DNA of 64,000 nucleotides, from NCBI GenBank assembly GCA_036510225.1, contig DATCEH010000125.1, positions 62,001-126,000 of the forward strand. Direction: 5' to 3'. The notes under the pieces were generated by a model. The model did no database searches, was not told the origin of the DNA, and saw nothing but the letters and a program-made list of their open reading frames with translations. Both the position numbers and the translations under genes were made by a program. Source of the stretch: Palsa-513 sp036510225 (GTDB lineage: Bacteria; Actinomycetota; Thermoleophilia; Solirubrobacterales; Solirubrobacteraceae). How positions within the stretch are numbered: position 1 is the stretch's first letter; each line of letters opens with the position of its first letter. Positions 60,990-64,000 of this stretch are shown one piece after another.

Positions 60990-61898
60990 CTACGCGTAGC
61001 GCTCGACCACGCCGTCGGCCACAAGTTCGAGGGCCCGGCGTTGATCCGGCCCGAGGCCGCTTGGCAGGTTCGCCTTGGCGGCGTCGACCATCCGGTGAGC
61101 CCGCTCTCGGGCGAGCTGGGTCGCCCCGGTCGCGAGGACTCGGTCGCAGACGTCCTCGGGGTCGTCGATGCTCCGGAGATCCAGTCGGGCGAGGGTCGGG
61201 TCGAGGCGACGGGCCTCGATCAAGGGGAGCGTGACCGTCCCATCGAGGAGATCGGTCCCCCGCCGCTTGCCGGTCCGTTCGGCCGGCCCGGTCATGTCGA
61301 GGACGTCGTCGAGGATCTGGAAGGCAGTGCCGATCGACATCCCGAAGCCCTCGAGGGAGGTCGATCCGGCGCCGATCGCCCCGAGCTCGCAGGCCGCCTC
61401 GAAGAGGGTGGCGGTCTTCAGCTCGCAGCGGTGGATGTAGCGCTCGACCGTGACGTCGCCGCTCCAGGCGTCCTCCCGCTGGATCAGCTCGCCCCGGGCG
61501 AGGGCCGAGCTCGCGGCCGAGAGGACGCGCAGCTGCTCGACGTTCTCGTTGCGGGCCAGCTCGGCGAAGGCCTGGGCGAACAGGAGGTCGCCGATCGCCG
61601 TGGCGGCCGGCCGGCCGCCGCTTGCGAACACAGTGCGACGGCCCCGCCGGAGCGGCGCGGCGTCGAGCGTGTCGTCGTGGACGAGCGTCGCCGAGTGGAT
61701 CAGCTCGACGGCGACGGCCCCGCGGACGAGCCGGTCGGAGTCTGGTCCGTCGAGGCCGGCGATGAACACCAGGAGGGGACGCAGGCGCTTGCCGCCGGCC
61801 TCGATCGTCCGGAGCCCGTCGGGATGCGCGGCGCCGATCTCAAGCAGGCGGGCCTCGGCCGCGTCCATCCGATCGCGCATCGGCTCGCCGCCGATCAC
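60990..61898 (-). CDS. Polyprenyl diphosphate synthase (menaquinone side chain)
   Basis: This 302-residue protein has GGKRLRPLLVFIAG, first Asp-rich motif LVHDDTLD followed by RRGRRTVF, LLFAQAFAEL, and second Asp-rich motif FQILDDVLDMTG. These are the substrate-binding and catalytic motifs of trans-polyprenyl synthases. Next to ubiE/menG it probably makes the menaquinone tail. A GTG at 61898 is the start; the upstream stop of ubiE lies in the same frame. Confidence 0.9.
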   Translation of the reverse strand: MIGGEPMRDRMDAAEARLLEIGAAHPDGLRTIEAGGKRLRPLLVFIAGLDGPDSDRLVRGAVAVELIHSATLVHDDTLDAAPLRRGRRTVFASGGRPAATAIGDLLFAQAFAELARNENVEQLRVLSAASSALARGELIQREDAWSGDVTVERYIHRCELKTATLFEAACELGAIGAGSTSLEGFGMSIGTAFQILDDVLDMTGPAERTGKRRGTDLLDGTVTLPLIEARRLDPTLARLDLRSIDDPEDVCDRVLATGATQLARERAHRMVDAAKANLPSGLGPDQRRALELVADGVVERYA

Positions 61899-61934
61899 CA
61901 GGATGTTCGAAATCGGGTCGGTGACCGCGCTCAG

Positions 61935-62633
61935 CTAGGCCACCACCCCGACGTGGATCGCGATGATCCCACCAGCCGTCAATACGTAGCGAACGTCCCG
62001 CAGGCCCAGTCGGTCCATGTGACCGGCGAGGGCTGGCGCCGCGGGGAACCGCTTGACCGAGTTCGGCAGGTAGTTGTAGGCATCCGAATCGCCGGCCAGC
62101 CGGCCGAGGGCGGGGACGATCCGGTCGAACCAGACTCCGAAGAAGCTCGACAGGGGTGGTCGGGTGGGTGTGGTGATCTCGAGGATCACGACCCGACCGC
62201 CGGGACGGACGACCCGGGCCATCTCGGCCAGGCCGCGGTCGAGGTCGCCGAAGTTCCGCGCGCCGAAGCCGACCGTCGCCGCGTCGAACTCGTCGTCGGC
62301 GTACCCGAGGGCGAGGGCGTCCCCCCAGTCGAAGGTGATCTCCGGCGCCTTGGCCCGCGCGCGGTCGAGCATCCCGTCGGAGAAGTCGCACCCGACGACC
62401 GACCCGTCCGGCGCGACCCGGCGAGCCAGCTCGATCGCGAGATCGCCGGTTCCCGTGGCCACGTCGAGCACCCGGCTGCCGGGGCCGATCCCGGCGAGAT
62501 CGACCGCACGGGAGCGCCATCGGTGGTGGAGACCGGCCGTCATCACCGAGTTCATCAGGTCATACGGACCCGAGATCCGGTCGAACATCGTCCGCACCTG
62601 ACCCGGCTCGAGCGTGCCGGGGCCGTCGTTCAC
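61935..62633 (-). CDS. ubiE: Demethylmenaquinone methyltransferase UbiE/MenG
   Basis: This 232-residue protein contains VRTMFDRISGPYDLMNSVMTAGLHHRWRSRAVDL (family signature), SRVLDVATGTGDLAIELARRV (SAM motif), FDAATVGFGARNFGDLDRGLAEMARVVRPGGRVVILEI and YNYLPNSVKRFP. It carries out the last methylation of menaquinone. The gene sits between the prenyl synthase and the bc-type complex. Confidence 0.93.
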   Translation of the reverse strand: MNDGPGTLEPGQVRTMFDRISGPYDLMNSVMTAGLHHRWRSRAVDLAGIGPGSRVLDVATGTGDLAIELARRVAPDGSVVGCDFSDGMLDRARAKAPEITFDWGDALALGYADDEFDAATVGFGARNFGDLDRGLAEMARVVRPGGRVVILEITTPTRPPLSSFFGVWFDRIVPALGRLAGDSDAYNYLPNSVKRFPAAPALAGHMDRLGLRDVRYVLTAGGIIAIHVGVVA

Positions 62634-62637
62634 GCCG

Positions 62638-63372
62638 CTATTTCAGGTTTGACAGGAAGGTCACGAGGGCCGTGAACTTGGTCTTCGACAGGCCGGCGAA
62701 CGACGGCATCGGGGACGTCGGATTGACCAGCGTCCGTTCGATCGCCGCGGTGAAGACGCGCGAGCCGATGTGCGTCAACGGCGGCCCAGGACCGGAGTTG
62801 CCGTCCTCGCCGATCTTGTGGCACGCCTGGCAGCCGGATTGGGCGGCGACCGCCTTGCCGGCGTTGAACTCGGCGACGGTCTTCGGGCCGGCGGCGATCA
62901 CCGCGGCCGGCGTCGGCATGTCGATCGTCCCGGGAGGCCCGGCGTTCGCGCCCTCGTAGGTCAGGTAGGCCATCGTCGCGATCACGATCAGACCGGCCGT
63001 CAGGGCGATCGGCCGGCGCTCGATCCGCCGCTCGGGACTGCGGTCGTAGAACGGGAGGAGGAAGAGCATGATCATGCCGATCGTCGGCACGCCGAACGAC
63101 GCGAGACCGACGAACGCCGGTGGCTTGATCACGCGGAGGACCTCGAAGAGGAAGAAGAAGTACCACTCCGGCCGGGGCGTGTAGCTCGTCGTGACGGGGT
63201 TGGCCTTCGGGCCGAGCTCGGCGCCGAGGATCAGCGAGAGGCCCATGATCGCGATCATCACGATCACCGCCATCCACGCGTCCTTGGCCAGGGCGTAGGG
63301 CCAGAACGGCTTGCCGGTCGACTTCTGGATCGAGTAACCGCGGAGGTACTCCTCCTTCTCGCGCTGGTTCAC
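62638..63372 (-). CDS. qcrC: Menaquinol-cytochrome c reductase: cytochrome b C-terminal domain fused to cytochrome c
   Basis: This 244-residue protein has an N-terminal subunit-IV-like part with about three helices (RPEWYFFFLFEVLRVIKPP, GMIMLFLLPFYDRSPERR, ALTAGLIVIATMAYLTYEG). A cytochrome c domain follows, with heme motif GCQACHKIGEDG and an axial Met in SPMPSFAGLS. This b6f-like split with fused cytochrome c is known from Bacillus QcrC. It receives electrons from menaquinol via QcrB. Confidence 0.9.
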   Translation of the reverse strand: MNQREKEEYLRGYSIQKSTGKPFWPYALAKDAWMAVIVMIAIMGLSLILGAELGPKANPVTTSYTPRPEWYFFFLFEVLRVIKPPAFVGLASFGVPTIGMIMLFLLPFYDRSPERRIERRPIALTAGLIVIATMAYLTYEGANAGPPGTIDMPTPAAVIAAGPKTVAEFNAGKAVAAQSGCQACHKIGEDGNSGPGPPLTHIGSRVFTAAIERTLVNPTSPMPSFAGLSKTKFTALVTFLSNLK

Positions 63373-63414
63373 GCCGCGGCGGCTTCCGTCTTTGAGGCTG
63401 GCCTGCGCACGGGG

Positions 63415-64000
63415 CTAGACCTCGGACTTCTTGAGCTCGTCGTTCTCTTTCACCTTGTGCCACGGCGGGGCGGTGATGCCGAGCTTGGCGACGAGGTAGA
63501 GGTGGGCGCCGATCATCGCGGCCATGATCCCGGGGATCAGGAGCATGTGGATCGCGTAGAAGCGCGAGAGCGTGGTCGCGCCGAACTCGGGGCCGCCGCG
63601 CATGAAGTCGGCGATGTACGGCCCGAGGAAGGGGGCGCCGCCGACGCTGGTGTTGACGCCGACGATCGTCGCCCAGTACGACCGCTGGTCGAAGGGGAGG
63701 AGGTAGCCGGTGAAGGACATCACCATCGTCAGGATCAGGAGGACGACGCCGATCACCCAGGTCAGCTCGCGGGGGTACTTGTACGCGCCGAAGAAGAACG
63801 TCCGGGCCATGTGGAGGAAGACGAGGATCACCATCACCGAGGATCCCCACTTGTGCATGCCGCGGACGAACTGACCGAGGAAGGCGGTGTTCGTGATGTA
63901 GCGGGCCGACTCGTACGCGTGGAGGGCTGAGGGGTCGTAGTACATCGCCAGGAAGATGCCGGTGACCGCCTGGGAGAGGAAGGCGAACATCGCGGCCGAG
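63415..64000 (-). CDS. qcrB: Cytochrome b (N-terminal heme domain) of menaquinol reductase, 5' end outside window
   Basis: The visible part (about 195 residues) contains GMHKWGSSVMVILVFLHMARTFFFGAYKYPRELTWVIGV, MSFTGYLLPFDQRSYWATIVG, and LSRFYAIHMLLIPGIMAAMIGAHLYLVAKLG. These hold the paired heme-binding histidines of helices II and IV. The gene ends at 63415, 43 bp before qcrC, and continues beyond position 64000. Confidence 0.93.
   Translation of the reverse strand, partial: SAAMFAFLSQAVTGIFLAMYYDPSALHAYESARYITNTAFLGQFVRGMHKWGSSVMVILVFLHMARTFFFGAYKYPRELTWVIGVVLLILTMVMSFTGYLLPFDQRSYWATIVGVNTSVGGAPFLGPYIADFMRGGPEFGATTLSRFYAIHMLLIPGIMAAMIGAHLYLVAKLGITAPPWHKVKENDELKKSEV

Noticed and set aside
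61041..62675. 544-codon plus-strand frame over the prenyl synthase and ubiE genes
   Set aside because: Both minus-strand genes have intact catalytic motifs; the plus-strand frame is a shadow.

Overview
The window is high-GC DNA with dense, often 4-bp-overlapping genes. Menaquinone biosynthesis genes, a split cytochrome b and an actinobacterial style of small proteins (DUF6131, GFA, VOC, YCII) suggest an Actinomycetota chromosome, possibly Thermoleophilia/Solirubrobacterales. The phylum call is an inference from gene content only.

Region 1 (1 to about 19,430) is accessory DNA made of nested mobile elements. The backbone is a Tn7/Tn5053-type transposition operon: the C-terminus of a TniA/TnsB transposase, a TniB/TnsC ATPase and a very long TniQ/TnsD with a zinc domain and at least five helix-turn-helix units. 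The 3' end of tniQ is interrupted by a complete Tn3-family-like insertion (4608-17398) with 38-bp inverted repeats and a perfect 5-bp target duplication (GGTTC). Removing the insertion joins the reading frame to its original last 12 codons at 17404-17442. The Tn3-type element keeps only the last ~58 codons of its transposase at the right end and a truncated tyrosine recombinase at the left end. Between them lie about 12 kb of cargo: an NRAMP-like metal transporter with a structured leader, a diguanylate cyclase, two DUF2294/MpsC-like proteins, three STAS-domain genes (one frameshifted), an NTF2-like protein, a phytoene-dehydrogenase-like FAD oxidoreductase and a DUF1345 protein. No drug or metal resistance operon is recognisable. 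To the right of the restored tniQ stop are two copies, 1.67 kb apart and in the same orientation, of a ~105-bp three-repeat array that looks like a Tn7-like right end. A secreted-type S1 serine protease lies between them. The second array stops about 54 bp past the stop codon of a glyoxalase-family gene, which is the geometry expected of a TnsD-targeted attachment site.

Region 2 (19.4-50.7 kb) is chromosomal: two VOC proteins, an AraC regulator, an ABC exporter, an RCK-pore-RCK potassium channel, an AI-2E-type permease, MoeA, a methyltransferase-PdxH fusion, a DnaC-like ATPase, PurA, WecB, a class IV aminotransferase, a phospholipase C/acid phosphatase, GNATs, two DHA2 drug exporters with a MarR regulator, a cupredoxin lipoprotein pair, two peptidases, methyltransferases and a MarR-SDR operon.

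Region 3 (50.7-58.4 kb) is a mixed region with small membrane and secreted proteins, an ECF sigma operon, a VapBC pair with a frameshifted toxin, an integrase remnant and a RelBE pair, ending at a tRNA-Lys(CTT) gene. This suggests a decayed tRNA-associated island.

Region 4 (58.4-64 kb) is a conserved core segment on the minus strand: a TPR-like membrane protein, TatC with a long proline-rich tail, a polyprenyl diphosphate synthase, UbiE/MenG, and a bc-type menaquinol reductase split into a cytochrome b and a cytochrome b C-terminal/cytochrome c fusion. It links menaquinone synthesis to the respiratory complex that uses it.
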